A stretch of DNA of 64,000 nt, taken from contig DVLI01000007.1 in NCBI GenBank assembly GCA_018715595.1, positions 1 through 64,000 of the forward strand, given 5' to 3'. Made by a program: the position numbers and the translations under genes. The notes below the pieces were generated by a model that saw only the letters and a list, made by a program, of their open reading frames with translations, was not told the origin of the DNA and searched no databases. Of this stretch, positions 1-9,425 are shown one piece after another; the first letter of the stretch is position 1, and each line of letters begins with the position of its first letter. The DNA comes from Candidatus Caccoplasma merdavium. Lineage in GTDB: Bacteria > Bacteroidota > Bacteroidia > Bacteroidales > UBA11471.

Positions 1-462
1 GTGATTATATTGCTTTTTCTCATGCGGTGTAACAAGGACGAGTACAGCCATTTCGACCGAATGATGTTGGCCGGCTGGAATACAAGCGATACCATAGTCG
101 ACCTGTCTCGTCTCACCCCGTTTCAGTGGGACACGATGTATTATTATGAGAACGGTTGTTCGGAAGAGGTGATGGCATCGTTCGGCGTTATTGCCGATGC
201 CTGTATGCAAGATGTGATGGACTCGTTCGGTATTATGCAAGATGTGATCATCTTTAAGGACAAAAAAGGCCGGACCGTTTATTGGGACAAGTGGATATAT
301 TCTTGGGAGAATTCTCACTACGGAAATGGAGGGTTTATAATCATACCCGATTTCAATTATTTGCGGGTCAGCAGCGACGATGCCCTTTTTAAGGTTCGTA
401 AAAAAACGGATTGTACTATTCTATTGGAGCATCTTCCGCGCGGAGAAGTTCGGCAGGATTAG
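1..462 (+). CDS. Hypothetical protein, 5' end cut by window
   Basis: The reading frame is open from the first base to a TAG at 460-462, so the true start lies upstream or at the GTG at position 1. The visible part is about 153 residues, begins with a short hydrophobic stretch ending in a cysteine (LLFLMRC, which could be the end of a lipoprotein signal), and is rich in aromatic and acidic residues. I recognise no family. A strong intrinsic terminator follows at 499-538, which supports it as the last gene of a plus-strand unit. Confidence 0.6.
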   Translation: MIILLFLMRCNKDEYSHFDRMMLAGWNTSDTIVDLSRLTPFQWDTMYYYENGCSEEVMASFGVIADACMQDVMDSFGIMQDVIIFKDKKGRTVYWDKWIYSWENSHYGNGGFIIIPDFNYLRVSSDDALFKVRKKTDCTILLEHLPRGEVRQD

Positions 463-498
463 AATCGTTTTTCCGATGGTTGACCCACCGATAATAAT

Positions 499-538
499 AA
501 CGGCTGTCTCCGCAGGGAGACAGCCGTTACTTTTTTTA
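499..538 (+). terminator. Intrinsic terminator after the first gene
   Basis: A perfect 12-bp stem (arms 499-510 and 517-528, AACGGCTGTCTC and its complement) with a 6-base loop is followed by a run of T at 531-537. It sits 36 bases after the stop of the first gene. On the other strand the stem is followed by TTATTATTAT, so it may also stop transcription from the convergent sulP gene. Confidence 0.85.
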
Positions 539-549
539 TTGGGAGGAGA

Positions 550-2238
550 TTATTGTTTCAGTTTCTCGTTGAGCTCGACGAGGGCGTTGGCCTTTTCTAC
601 GGCCTTGGATATGTGGTCGCAGATGTTTTCGTTGCCGATGATTTTGTTGAGCCCCGACTTGTAGAGCGTCTCCTGCACCGAGGGGTTGACCCCCGAGAGT
701 ATGACCCGTATGCCCTCACGGTGCGACGACTCGACGAGGATTTGCAGGTTGTGCAGGCCGGTGGAGTCGATAAACGGTACTCTGCGCATGCGAATGATGC
801 GCACTACCGGTTTGTCGCCCATCTCGCGCATCACTTCGTCGAACTTCGTGGCCACGCCGAAGAAGAACGGGCCGTTGATTTCATATACCTCCACGCCTTT
901 GGCGATGTTCAGCGTCTCGTGCTGGGTCATCTCGGTGCCCTGGGCCACGTCGAGCTCATCTTTCAATACCGAAATCTGCACATTCTCCGACACGCGGCGC
1001 AGGAAGAGCAGCACGGCCAGCAGCAGACCTATCTCGATGGCGATGGTGAGGTTGAAAACGACGGTGAGAATGAATGTCGTGGCGAGAATGGCCACATCGG
1101 ATTTGGGGTTTTTCAGCAGCGAACGCACGGTGCGCCAGCCGCTCATGTTGTAGGCCACGATGACGAGTACGCCGGCCAGACAGGCCATGGGTACCAACTC
1201 GATGAGGGGCATGAGCAGCAGGAAGATGGCCAGCAGTACCACGGCATGTATGATGCCGGCCACGGGGGTGCGGCCGCCGTTGTTGATGTTGGTCATGGTG
1301 CGGGCGATGGCTCCCGTCACGGGAATGCCGCCGAAGAAGGGCACCACGATGTTGGCGACGCCTTGGCCGATGAGTTCGGTGTTGGAGTTGTGGTGTTCAC
1401 CCACGGCACCGTCGGCCACGGTGGCCGAGAGCAGCGACTCGATGGCGCACAAGATGGCGATGGTGAAGGCCGGCGAGAGCAGCTGGTTGATGGTGGCCAT
1501 GTCGAGGTGGAGCGGCTGCGGGTCGGGTATCTCGTTGCTGATGTCGAACCGGTCGCCGATGGTCTCGATGCCGGTGATGCCCCACACCTCTTTCATGAGA
1601 TAGGCAACGACCGTCATGATGATGATGGCTACCAGCGACCCCGGTATCTTGCGTGATATTTTGGGCATGACGGCGATGATGAGAATGCTGGCCACGCCGA
1701 TGAAGAGCGACAGCGGGTTGATGGTGTCGAGGTGCCGGAAGTAGACGGCCCACTGCGAGAGGCAGTCGGCCGGGAGCTTGTCGATGGTGAGGCCCAGCAG
1801 GTCTTTGACCTGCGTGGTGAAGATGGTGAGGGCGATACCGCTGGTGAAGCCCACGACAATGGGGTAGGGAATAAACTTGATGATACCGCCCAGGCGGAAG
1901 AGTCCCATCATGATCAGCATGGCACCCGCCAGTGCCGTGGCGATGGCGAGACCTTCGAGGCCGTAACCCTGTATGATACCGAATACGATGACGATGAATG
2001 CGCCGGTGGGGCCGCCTATCTGCACCGAGCTGCCGCCCAGTGCCGAGACGATGAAGCCGCCGACGATGGCGGTGATGAGACCTTTTTCGGGGGTGACGCC
2101 CGAGGCGATACCGAATGCGATGGCAAGCGGCAGCGCCACGATGCCCACAATGATACCGGCCATGAGGTCGGCGATGAATTTTTCGCGCGAATAGTGGCGC
2201 AGGCCTACAAGTAATTTAGGCTGAAAATCAATCTTCAT
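550..2238 (-). CDS. SulP family inorganic anion transporter with STAS domain
   Basis: The 562-residue protein has the SulP (SLC26-like) architecture: about 10-12 hydrophobic segments over residues 20-430, then a cytoplasmic STAS domain over roughly 445-555 (motif VPFIDSTGLHNLQIL). The N-terminal region has the typical glycine-rich core (ITAIVGGFIVSALGGSSVQIGG cannot be quoted in full, but the QIGGPTGAF motif is present). Family members move sulfate, bicarbonate or other anions across the inner membrane; the substrate cannot be read from sequence. A TACCTTTG element (2264-2271, minus strand) just upstream of the ATG looks like the -7 box of its promoter. It is a single-gene unit convergent with the first gene. 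Confidence 0.9.
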   Translation of the reverse strand: MKIDFQPKLLVGLRHYSREKFIADLMAGIIVGIVALPLAIAFGIASGVTPEKGLITAIVGGFIVSALGGSSVQIGGPTGAFIVIVFGIIQGYGLEGLAIATALAGAMLIMMGLFRLGGIIKFIPYPIVVGFTSGIALTIFTTQVKDLLGLTIDKLPADCLSQWAVYFRHLDTINPLSLFIGVASILIIAVMPKISRKIPGSLVAIIIMTVVAYLMKEVWGITGIETIGDRFDISNEIPDPQPLHLDMATINQLLSPAFTIAILCAIESLLSATVADGAVGEHHNSNTELIGQGVANIVVPFFGGIPVTGAIARTMTNINNGGRTPVAGIIHAVVLLAIFLLLMPLIELVPMACLAGVLVIVAYNMSGWRTVRSLLKNPKSDVAILATTFILTVVFNLTIAIEIGLLLAVLLFLRRVSENVQISVLKDELDVAQGTEMTQHETLNIAKGVEVYEINGPFFFGVATKFDEVMREMGDKPVVRIIRMRRVPFIDSTGLHNLQILVESSHREGIRVILSGVNPSVQETLYKSGLNKIIGNENICDHISKAVEKANALVELNEKLKQ

Positions 2239-2361
2239 GTTACCTTAAAAAAAATTGAAGCCGCAAAGGTAGTGCTTTTTTTAAAAAGTGCGCTATTTGT
2301 GTAAATTTTTGTGCATAAACGCGTCGGCTTATACATGAAGAGACCGGGCTGTTTGGTGTTG

Positions 2362-4305
2362 TTAGCGTCGGGTCTGATTGCCGATGAGGGTGGGTTGGTT
2401 GGAGTAGAAGGGTGTCTCTTCCTGCGGTTGGGTCTCCTCTTCGCTCTTGGTCTCCTTCGGTTTGTTCTTGATGATTTCGTAAGGTTTCTGTTCGGCGAGC
2501 GGCGTGGCATAGACGTCCCATACCTGGTCTACGTCCCAGTTGGCCCGCAGGGAGAGGCTTCCCGGGTAGTAGAAAATCTCCTCGGGCTGGCGCTTCTCGC
2601 GGTAGTTTCCGGTGTCCCACACCCCGTTGTCGTTGCGGTCGAGGCACAGGCGCATGTAGTAAGTGCCGGGATTGATGTAGCGGAAGAGGGCGGCTCCTTT
2701 TCTTACCGGGGCTTTGTAGATGGGTTGGTCTGAATTGTTGAGCAACTCCACGAAGGCCGAGTCGGTAACCCCCGTGGTGCGTACGATGAGGTTGGCGTAT
2801 TCTTCGACGGCTTTTACCTTGAACTTGTGCTTCATCGTGGCCGTGGGGTTGCCATAGATACTCTCGGCGGCCAGGGAGTCGAGGGTGAAAATGTATTCTC
2901 CGCCCGAAGCCCATTTGGTTTTCAGCCGATAGGTACGGGGGGCGTCGGTCCCGGCCTCGAAGGTGTAGTCATCGGGTGGGACGGGAACCCACAGGGTGTC
3001 GACCTTTTGTTCGAGGTGTATGGCCGCGGGGTCGAGATGCTTCACCGGCTGGGTGAAGATGTAGGCCGGTGAGGCGTAGATGTCGATGTTCGACCCGCCA
3101 CGGATCTCTATCCCCATAAATTCGATGGACGGTAACGTGTCGGCGTCGTTGTTGCGTTTTTTCTCCCGGGAAGAGCGTTTCCTCTCGCGATAGGCCCACA
3201 GCATGGTGTCGTTGTAGAGGGAGAGTTGCTGTGCCGAGTCGGTGCGGAGGTAGCTGGCCACGATGCGCAACGTGTCTTTGTTGTAGACGTTCGAGTCCCT
3301 GAACCAGTAGGTGATGGTGTCGTTGGTCTTGCTCTTCTCGATGATGGACCAGTCGTCGCCGGAGAAGTCCAGCGGCGTGATTCGGGGCAGGGAGTCTTGT
3401 GCGGTCGAGAAGTAGAGGGTTACCTTGTGGCGGTCGGTGCGGTCGTATTTCTCGAAGTAGCTGGCCTTGTAGTTCTCGTTGAATGAACGCAGTATGATGC
3501 CTTCGGGAAAGTAGTGGGGTTGCAGCGAGGTGATGATGGTGTCGATGGTGCTGGTGTCGGCCCATATCGTGTCGTTGTGCCACTCCATGGTGACGCTGGG
3601 CACGAACGACGTGTCGAGGAAGGCCAGGTCTTCGGTCGCATTGTCGAAGAAGTAGTTGCGGTTGCCGTCTTTCAAGGCAAAAATGCGGTAAGTGCCCTCG
3701 GCGATGTTGCGTACGGTGAACCGACCGTATTCGTCGGTGCGGCTCATGCGCAGGAACGGTTGGTTGGTGAATGTCGTGTCGTGGGGTTGCATGTAGATGC
3801 CCACCAGCATGTCGCTTACCGGTTCGAGGTCGGCGGCATTGAGTAGGATTCCCGACATTTCGAGCGTGTCGATGTGGTCGCCTGTCGAGAAATGGAAACT
3901 GAAATTGAGCAGTTTGTTTTTCTCGTTGTTGTCGGCGATGGCATCACCACAGTCGATGGTGTAGGTCGTGTTGGCTTTCATCGAATCGTTCAGGGTGATG
4001 GAGACAATGCGTCCCAAGGCCGATATTTGAGGCATTTGGGTCTGTGGCGGCGAGATGATGATTTTCTCGTTGGGGTTTTCGACCTGGACGATTTCGTCGA
4101 ATTCGAGCGTGATTTTGTTCTTGTTGAAATGGAGTGCCCCCATCGGCGGGTTGCTCTTCTTCAATACCGGAGGGGTCTCGTCTTTGGGGCCTCCGCCGGG
4201 ACGTCCCATGTTGGCACACGAGAAACAGCACGCCCCGATGGCAATGATAAGGGCGATGGCAATACCTCGTGACGACCGGTTGTGTGAGTGACGATGCAGG
4301 CTCAT
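2362..4305 (-). CDS. Ig-like domain lipoprotein (Bacteroidota SbsA-type Ig family)
   Basis: The 647-residue protein starts at the ATG ending at 4305; the open frame continues upstream but that part lies antisense to secDF and is not coding. A signal peptide (IAIALIIAIGACCFSC) leads to the signature SCANMGRPGGGPKDETPP, typical of a widespread Bacteroidota outer-envelope lipoprotein family. Residues about 45-140 form the Ig-like SbsA-type domain (LEFDEIVQVENP, IVSITLNDSMKANTTYTI), followed by a carboxypeptidase-regulatory-like beta domain and further beta-rich sequence. Function is unknown; an envelope location is inferred. A CAAAGATA element at 4326-4333, read as TATCTTTG on the minus strand, is a likely -7 box. 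It is divergent from secDF. Confidence 0.85.
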   Translation of the reverse strand: MSLHRHSHNRSSRGIAIALIIAIGACCFSCANMGRPGGGPKDETPPVLKKSNPPMGALHFNKNKITLEFDEIVQVENPNEKIIISPPQTQMPQISALGRIVSITLNDSMKANTTYTIDCGDAIADNNEKNKLLNFSFHFSTGDHIDTLEMSGILLNAADLEPVSDMLVGIYMQPHDTTFTNQPFLRMSRTDEYGRFTVRNIAEGTYRIFALKDGNRNYFFDNATEDLAFLDTSFVPSVTMEWHNDTIWADTSTIDTIITSLQPHYFPEGIILRSFNENYKASYFEKYDRTDRHKVTLYFSTAQDSLPRITPLDFSGDDWSIIEKSKTNDTITYWFRDSNVYNKDTLRIVASYLRTDSAQQLSLYNDTMLWAYRERKRSSREKKRNNDADTLPSIEFMGIEIRGGSNIDIYASPAYIFTQPVKHLDPAAIHLEQKVDTLWVPVPPDDYTFEAGTDAPRTYRLKTKWASGGEYIFTLDSLAAESIYGNPTATMKHKFKVKAVEEYANLIVRTTGVTDSAFVELLNNSDQPIYKAPVRKGAALFRYINPGTYYMRLCLDRNDNGVWDTGNYREKRQPEEIFYYPGSLSLRANWDVDQVWDVYATPLAEQKPYEIIKNKPKETKSEEETQPQEETPFYSNQPTLIGNQTRR

Positions 4306-4412
4306 GTCGGGGACAATTCTGTCGGCAAAGATAAGACAAAGATGCGGAAAAAGCGCTTTCCTCCTTGAAATATAACTTCTTTTTGGCTTCGGTGATGACA
4401 AAAATTCGTATT

Positions 4413-4446
4413 TTTGCAGCCGTAACCGAAAAAAGCCATATATTTG
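4413..4446 (+). promoter_or_regulatory. Candidate promoter of secDF
   Basis: TTTG (4413-4416) and TATATTTG (4439-4446) are separated by 22 bases, close to the Bacteroidota form TTTG-N19-21-TAnnTTTG. A second -7-like TATTTTTG lies at 4409-4416. The secDF ATG is about 55 bases downstream. The spacing is slightly long, so this is a moderate call. Confidence 0.45.
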
Positions 4447-4500
4447 CACCTTAAATCGAAAACTGCACAATAATTTCAAAACATAAAAGTAATAATCACA

Positions 4501-7425
4501 ATGCAAAACAAAGGATTCATAAGGGTCTTGGCCGTTCTGCTCACTTTGGTCTGCCTCTTCTACATTTCCTTCTCGTTTGTAACTCGCTATTACAATCAGA
4601 AAGCCGAAGAGATTTCCAACGGGGACCCTGTCGTTTACAAGAATTATCTTGATTCTATGGCTACCGAGAAAGTCTATCTCGGCTATTACACCTTGAAACA
4701 GTGTAATGAAATGGAAGTCGGTCTCGGTCTTGACTTGAAAGGCGGTATGAACGTTACGTTGCAGATTTCGGTTGCCGACGTGCTGCGTTCGCTTTCCAAC
4801 AACAATCCCGATGCCAAATTCAATGCGGCTCTTGCTGCGGCTACCGCCAACCAGGCCGATAATTCCGATTTCTTGGTCATCTTCGTAGACGAATATAAGA
4901 AACTTGACCCCAATATCCGTCTGGCCTCGATTTTCAGTACCTATCAACTCAAAGAGAAAATCGCTCCCAGTGCCACCAATGACGAAGTGGTTGCCGTCTT
5001 GCGTGAAGAACTCAACAGCGCCATCGACAACTCCTTCAACGTGCTGCGTACCCGTATCGACCGCTTCGGTGTGGTATCGCCCAACATTCAACGCCTCGAA
5101 AAAGACGGCCGCATTCTCGTAGAGCTTCCCGGTGTGAAAGAACCCGAGCGTGTGCGCAAACTGCTCCAAGGCAGTGCCAACCTCGAATTCTGGGAAACCT
5201 ATAACTTCAACGAAATCTACTCTCGCTTGGCTGCCGCCAACGACTTGATTGCCCGCATGGAAAACAATGGCGAGCCTGTCGTTGCCGAAGAGAAAACCAC
5301 CGAAGGCGACCTTTCTGAGCTCACCGGCGAAAGCGAAGAGATGGAATTGTGGAAACGTCAGAATCCGCTCTTCTCGCGCTTGCAACCTGCTATTGCACAG
5401 AACGGACAACCCGTGGCCAGCCCGGGTGTCGGTTATGCCCATTATCGCGACACGGCTGCCGTGAGCGCTTACCTCGCTCTGCCGCAGGTGCGTGAGATGC
5501 TTCCCACCAACCTTCATTTCTGCTGGACGGTGAAATCGATCGACGAAAAAGAACAATACTATCAACTGGTAGCCCTCAAATCGAGCACCGGAGGCCGTCC
5601 TGCTCTGGAAGGCGATGTCATCAACGATGCCCGTGAAGACTTCGACCCCCTGACCAATGCTCCCGTCGTGAGCATGTCGATGAATGCCGAGGGTACCAAG
5701 ATTTGGGCTCAGCTCACCCGCGAAAACATCGGCCGGTGCGTGGCTGTGGTTCTCGATGACCATGTATATTCGTTCCCTGTTGTCAACACCGAAATTCCCA
5801 ACGGTTCGTCTCAAATTTCGGGCGGTTTTACTCCCGAGGAGGCCAAAGACCTGGCCAATGTGTTGAAGACCGGAAAAATGGCGGCCAGCGTGAAAATCGT
5901 GCAAGAAGACATCGTGGGACCCTCTTTGGGTCAGGAAGCTATTCGTAGCGGTGTTTTCTCGTTTATCTTCGCCCTTGTCCTGCTCATGATTTACATGATC
6001 TGTGTCTATGGCGTTGTTCCCGGTTTGGTGGCCAACGTGGCGCTTATTTTGAACATGTTCTTCACGATAGGTATTTTGGCTTCGTTCCAAGCCGTGCTCA
6101 CCCTTTCGGGTATTGCCGGTTTGATTCTATCGCTGGGTGTCGCTGTCGATGCCAATGTGCTTATTTATGAGCGCACCAAGGAGGAATTGCGAGCCGGAAA
6201 GAGTTTGAGAAACGCCATTGCCGATGGTTATAAAAACGCTTTCTCGGCCATTTTCGACTCCAACTTGACGTCGGTCATCACCGCTATCATCCTGTTCTAT
6301 TTCGGCTCGGGACCCATCAAAGGTTTTGCCACCACGACGCTTATCGGTATCGTCTGCTCTTTCTTCACGGCCGTGTTCATGACACGTTTGTTCTATGAGA
6401 GAGGTCTCGACAAGAATTGGTTCAAGAAACTTTCCTTTACCACGCCTTTGACCCGCAATATGCTGCTCAACCCGCAAATCAATTTCCTCGGGTTCCGCAA
6501 AAAAGCCTATATACTGAGTTTGGTTTTGGTGCTTATCGGTTGTGTCTCTTTTGCTTTGCGCGGTCTTGAAAAAGGTATTGAGTTCTCGGGCGGCCGCAAT
6601 TATATCGTCCGTTTTGACAAGCCGGTTAACACCCAGGAGATTGCCGACCTTCTCAAACCTCAGTTTGTAGATAATATTCCTACCGTCATCACCATCGGTG
6701 GAAGCAACCAGGTGCGCATCTCGACCAATTACCGCATCAATGAGTCGAGCGACACGGTCGACCAAGAGATTCTTACATTGATATATAACGGTCTCAAAGA
6801 TGAGGTGGGCGGCAAATCGCAAGAAGCTTTCGTGACGGAGAATGTGATGAGTATACAGAAAGTAGGTCCGAGTATCGCCGAGGATATCACTGTCGGTGCC
6901 GTTTGGGCTGTTGTCCTTTCCCTCTTGGCCATCGCTCTTTATGTGTTGGTACGGTTCCGCGACTTGGCATTCAGTGTCGGTACGCTTGCTTCTTTGGCAT
7001 TCGATACCGTGATTATTCTGTTGGTTTATTCGCTCTTCAACGGATTGCTTCCCTTCTCGATGGAAATCGACCAGACCTTCATTGCCGCCATTCTTACCAA
7101 CATCGGTTACTCGGTGAACGACAAGGTGGTTGTGTTCGACCGTGTGCGGGAGGTTATCGGTATTTATCCCAAACGTGACCGTTGGCTTGTCATCAATGAA
7201 GCACTTAACAGTACCCTTTCGCGTACCATCAGCACCTCGTTGAGTACGGCTCTTGTGCTGCTCTCCATCTTTATTTTGGGTGGTGATTCTATCCGCAGTT
7301 TCTCTTTCGCCATGTTGCTCGGTGTGATTATCGGTACCTATTCGACCTTGTTTGTTGCCGTGCCCATTGCCTATGAAATGATGAAGAAAAAATTTGCAAA
7401 AGCGATGGCTTCCGAAGCCGCTTGA
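4501..7425 (+). CDS. secDF: Protein translocase subunit SecDF (fused SecD-SecF)
   Basis: The 974-residue protein is the fused SecD-SecF form usual in Bacteroidota. It uses the proton motive force to help pull proteins out of the SecYEG channel on the periplasmic side. The SecD half has an N-terminal membrane segment, the DLKGGMNVTLQI motif near residue 78, the P1 periplasmic domain with VLRTRIDRFGV, and five clustered membrane segments from about residue 480. The SecF half starts near residue 655 (INFLGFRKKAYILS) and ends with a second membrane bundle (TNIGYSVNDKVVVFDRVRE). Length fits the family. It stands alone between its own promoter region and a strong terminator at 7443-7478. Confidence 0.97.
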   Translation: MQNKGFIRVLAVLLTLVCLFYISFSFVTRYYNQKAEEISNGDPVVYKNYLDSMATEKVYLGYYTLKQCNEMEVGLGLDLKGGMNVTLQISVADVLRSLSNNNPDAKFNAALAAATANQADNSDFLVIFVDEYKKLDPNIRLASIFSTYQLKEKIAPSATNDEVVAVLREELNSAIDNSFNVLRTRIDRFGVVSPNIQRLEKDGRILVELPGVKEPERVRKLLQGSANLEFWETYNFNEIYSRLAAANDLIARMENNGEPVVAEEKTTEGDLSELTGESEEMELWKRQNPLFSRLQPAIAQNGQPVASPGVGYAHYRDTAAVSAYLALPQVREMLPTNLHFCWTVKSIDEKEQYYQLVALKSSTGGRPALEGDVINDAREDFDPLTNAPVVSMSMNAEGTKIWAQLTRENIGRCVAVVLDDHVYSFPVVNTEIPNGSSQISGGFTPEEAKDLANVLKTGKMAASVKIVQEDIVGPSLGQEAIRSGVFSFIFALVLLMIYMICVYGVVPGLVANVALILNMFFTIGILASFQAVLTLSGIAGLILSLGVAVDANVLIYERTKEELRAGKSLRNAIADGYKNAFSAIFDSNLTSVITAIILFYFGSGPIKGFATTTLIGIVCSFFTAVFMTRLFYERGLDKNWFKKLSFTTPLTRNMLLNPQINFLGFRKKAYILSLVLVLIGCVSFALRGLEKGIEFSGGRNYIVRFDKPVNTQEIADLLKPQFVDNIPTVITIGGSNQVRISTNYRINESSDTVDQEILTLIYNGLKDEVGGKSQEAFVTENVMSIQKVGPSIAEDITVGAVWAVVLSLLAIALYVLVRFRDLAFSVGTLASLAFDTVIILLVYSLFNGLLPFSMEIDQTFIAAILTNIGYSVNDKVVVFDRVREVIGIYPKRDRWLVINEALNSTLSRTISTSLSTALVLLSIFILGGDSIRSFSFAMLLGVIIGTYSTLFVAVPIAYEMMKKKFAKAMASEAA

Positions 7426-7442
7426 TGCAAAGCTCTTATATG

Positions 7443-7480
7443 AAAAGAAGCCTCGGAAATTTTTCCGAGGCTTCTTTTTT
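7443..7480 (+). terminator. Intrinsic terminator of secDF
   Basis: The inverted repeat has 17-base arms at 7443-7459 and 7462-7478 (core GAAGCCTCGG / CCGAGGCTTC) and the 3' arm runs into six T residues. It begins 17 bases after the secDF stop codon. The symmetric A/T flanks could allow function in both directions. Confidence 0.9.
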
Positions 7481-7527
7481 GGGAGGATATTTATGCTTTG
7501 GAGGCTTTGATAGCCCCAAGGTGGATT

Positions 7528-7900
7528 TTACGACAGGCTGTCGTCCTTCTCGTGGTAGGTATAAGTGATAGACGGCAGGCGAAGCTCTTTTCGCCCGCCT
7601 TTGATGCGGGATTTGATATGCCGACGGGTTTGCGGGGTCGACGAATGCCGACCGTTGTTTGACCGCTGTGCCGTCCTTGAGAAATGTTTTTTGCCGGTTG
7701 TGGTACACGGGATTCTTTTGTGACATCGACGGATTCTCGTTCGACGGGACGGATTCATACCCCGCCTTGAAAACGACGATAGAGGGAATCTCCTGCGGCG
7801 GGAAATGGCCGCGAGGTAGCCGAATCATTTTTCCTTTTGATTGTCGGATTGCCGCACCGTATAGGAAGGCAATGGTTGCTTGTGGCATTTTGGACAGCAT
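7528..7900 (-). pseudogene. Possible frameshifted remnant of a small hypothetical gene
   Basis: The 556 bases between secDF and the YqaA-type gene hold no convincing intact gene. One minus-strand frame from 7900 reads protein-like sequence (IRLPRGHFPPQEIPSIVVFK, AGYES, FLKDGTAVKQ), resembling the beta-sandwich regulatory domains common in Bacteroidota lipoproteins. A different frame, ending with a stop at 7528, reads KELRLPSITYTYHEKDDSLS, which looks like a natural C-terminus. A frameshift near 7600-7660 would join them. The first frame would otherwise run through the secDF terminator to 7436, which argues against it being intact. Function unknown. Confidence 0.3.
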
Positions 7901-7981
7901 GCGTCCAAACCCCTCTTTTGTCGGGTGAAGCGGAAGTGTGACGGGAATATGTCTGTCGGAAAATGGGGCCGGGCTCGATGC

Positions 7982-8431
7982 TCAGAAAACCCATTCCACG
8001 CCGATGGCGATGAGGTAGTAGCGAATGCCTTTACCCAGCAGCATCGAGAGCGAGACGCCAAGCAGATTGGCTCTCATGAGGCCCAAGGCCACGACGATGG
8101 CATCGCCGATGCCGGGAACAAAAGAGAAAAAGCCCATGAGCGAACCTTTCCCTTGCAGGAAACGCTGCGTTTTTTCGAGTTTCTCGTGAGAGAGTTTCAG
8201 GTATTTCTCTATCCATTCGGTTTTTCCCAGTCGGCCTATGTAGTAGCAGGTGATGCCTCCCAGCCAGTTGCCCAGGGAGGCTGCCACGGTGCAGCCGATG
8301 GCGTCGTATCCGGCGGCGATGAGCAGTCCCAGTACGACTTCGGAGCTGAACGGGAGCACGCTTCCCGCCAGGAATGCGGCGATGAAGAGACCTATGTAGC
8401 CCCACTCACTCAGTGTGGTCAGAAATTCCAT
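7982..8431 (-). CDS. YqaA family (DedA/SNARE-associated-like) membrane protein
   Basis: The 149-residue protein matches the YqaA/DedA-like family of small inner-membrane proteins. It opens with an amphipathic hydrophobic segment (EWGYIGLFIAAFLAGSVLPF), has a central conserved GNWLGGITCYYIGRLGK motif followed by a charged loop, and ends with two more hydrophobic segments (FFSFVPGIGDAIVVALGLMR). Relatives are linked to lipid movement or membrane homeostasis, but no reaction is assigned. The ATG at 8431 was chosen because the upstream extension overlaps the next gene; even so the two genes overlap by 13 bases, which suggests translational coupling. Confidence 0.85.
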   Translation of the reverse strand: MEFLTTLSEWGYIGLFIAAFLAGSVLPFSSEVVLGLLIAAGYDAIGCTVAASLGNWLGGITCYYIGRLGKTEWIEKYLKLSHEKLEKTQRFLQGKGSLMGFFSFVPGIGDAIVVALGLMRANLLGVSLSMLLGKGIRYYLIAIGVEWVF

Positions 8432-9402
8432 ATATAAAGCAGCAGGTAAGCGGCGACAACCACGCAGGCTTGCCAGGGTGCGTAGCGGTTGCGGGCGTGA
8501 ATGAGATAATAGGCCGAGGCTTGCGCCGTGACGATGTGTATCCACGGCAGGAAGTCGGCCGTGCGGTCGGGGTTGAGCAGGGCAGCGGCCAGTATAAAGA
8601 GGAGCAGCAACAGCAGGAAACGGTTGCTGCGCCATATCTGTATCTTGTGGCGGGTGATGAGGTAACTGCCCGACAGGCAACAGCTCACACCGATGAGGGC
8701 GGCAATGCCATATCCCGTCAGTGCGGTCGGGTCGTCGACTTGCAACGAGTAGGGCAGGCCGGGAATATACGACACAAACTGGTCGAAGGTGTAATAGATG
8801 TGCAGGTCGAAGATGATATTTGCCACGAAAAGCAGCCATACCGGCGTAGCGATACCCAGCAGGAAGGCTGTCGCCGATTTCCAGGTCAGCTCCTGCATGT
8901 AGGCCAGTCCTGTGCCGAGGGCGACAATCATTGCGGCTGCCGGCGGCCAAAGCAAGGTGCAGGCCGTTGTGAGCAGCCCTATGCCATAGGCGGCTTCGCG
9001 CCCCTCTTTCTGGTAAGAGGTAAAGAGCAGGTAGAGCCACACGACGAGCAGCGGCGACAGGAGCAAGGCGGTATTGAGACGGTCGGCAAAAGCAGGGTTG
9101 CAGAGGTTGAGAAACAGCAGGGTGGTGGCGGGAAGCCAAGTGCGCCGCTGCATGAGGTTGCAGGTGTTGTTGAGGTGTATGAGCAATATGCAACTCAGCA
9201 GCGTGGCCGCGCTGTGCAGGAGATAGATAATGACCCGCGACTGCCACAGCGGCGTGTCGGCCGGCAGGGTACCGACGACCGATCTGTCGGGCTCCCGCAT
9301 CACGAGGGCTACCAGTGACAACAGCCACACCGTGCCCCAGGTGATGGGGACGGTGCGACGGCTGTCGATGGCAGAAAGGAGTTTCTCGGTCGATAAGGTC
9401 AT
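8419..9402 (-). CDS. Polytopic membrane protein of unknown function
   Basis: The 327-residue protein is almost entirely hydrophobic, with about 8-9 predicted membrane segments between residues 20 and 325 and short polar loops (RRTVPITWG, REPDRSVVG, HIYYTFDQFVSY). The general layout recalls the DUF6427-type membrane proteins of Bacteroidota and perhaps glycosyltransferase-like membrane cores, but I cannot place it firmly. It lies between purD (24 bases upstream) and the YqaA-type gene, which it overlaps by 13 bases, all on the minus strand, so the three are probably co-transcribed. Confidence 0.75.
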   Translation of the reverse strand: MTLSTEKLLSAIDSRRTVPITWGTVWLLSLVALVMREPDRSVVGTLPADTPLWQSRVIIYLLHSAATLLSCILLIHLNNTCNLMQRRTWLPATTLLFLNLCNPAFADRLNTALLLSPLLVVWLYLLFTSYQKEGREAAYGIGLLTTACTLLWPPAAAMIVALGTGLAYMQELTWKSATAFLLGIATPVWLLFVANIIFDLHIYYTFDQFVSYIPGLPYSLQVDDPTALTGYGIAALIGVSCCLSGSYLITRHKIQIWRSNRFLLLLLLFILAAALLNPDRTADFLPWIHIVTAQASAYYLIHARNRYAPWQACVVVAAYLLLYIWNF

Positions 9403-9425
9403 GAGTGCAACCCGGTGAGTCGTGG

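Noticed and set aside
4306-6090. Upstream extension of the Ig-like lipoprotein frame
   Set aside because: It runs antisense to secDF; the signal peptide and family signature begin at the ATG at 4305.
7436-7900. Intact 154-residue minus-strand ORF
   Set aside because: Its last 14 or so residues are encoded by the secDF terminator hairpin, and a better C-terminus is in another frame; treated as a possible frameshifted remnant.
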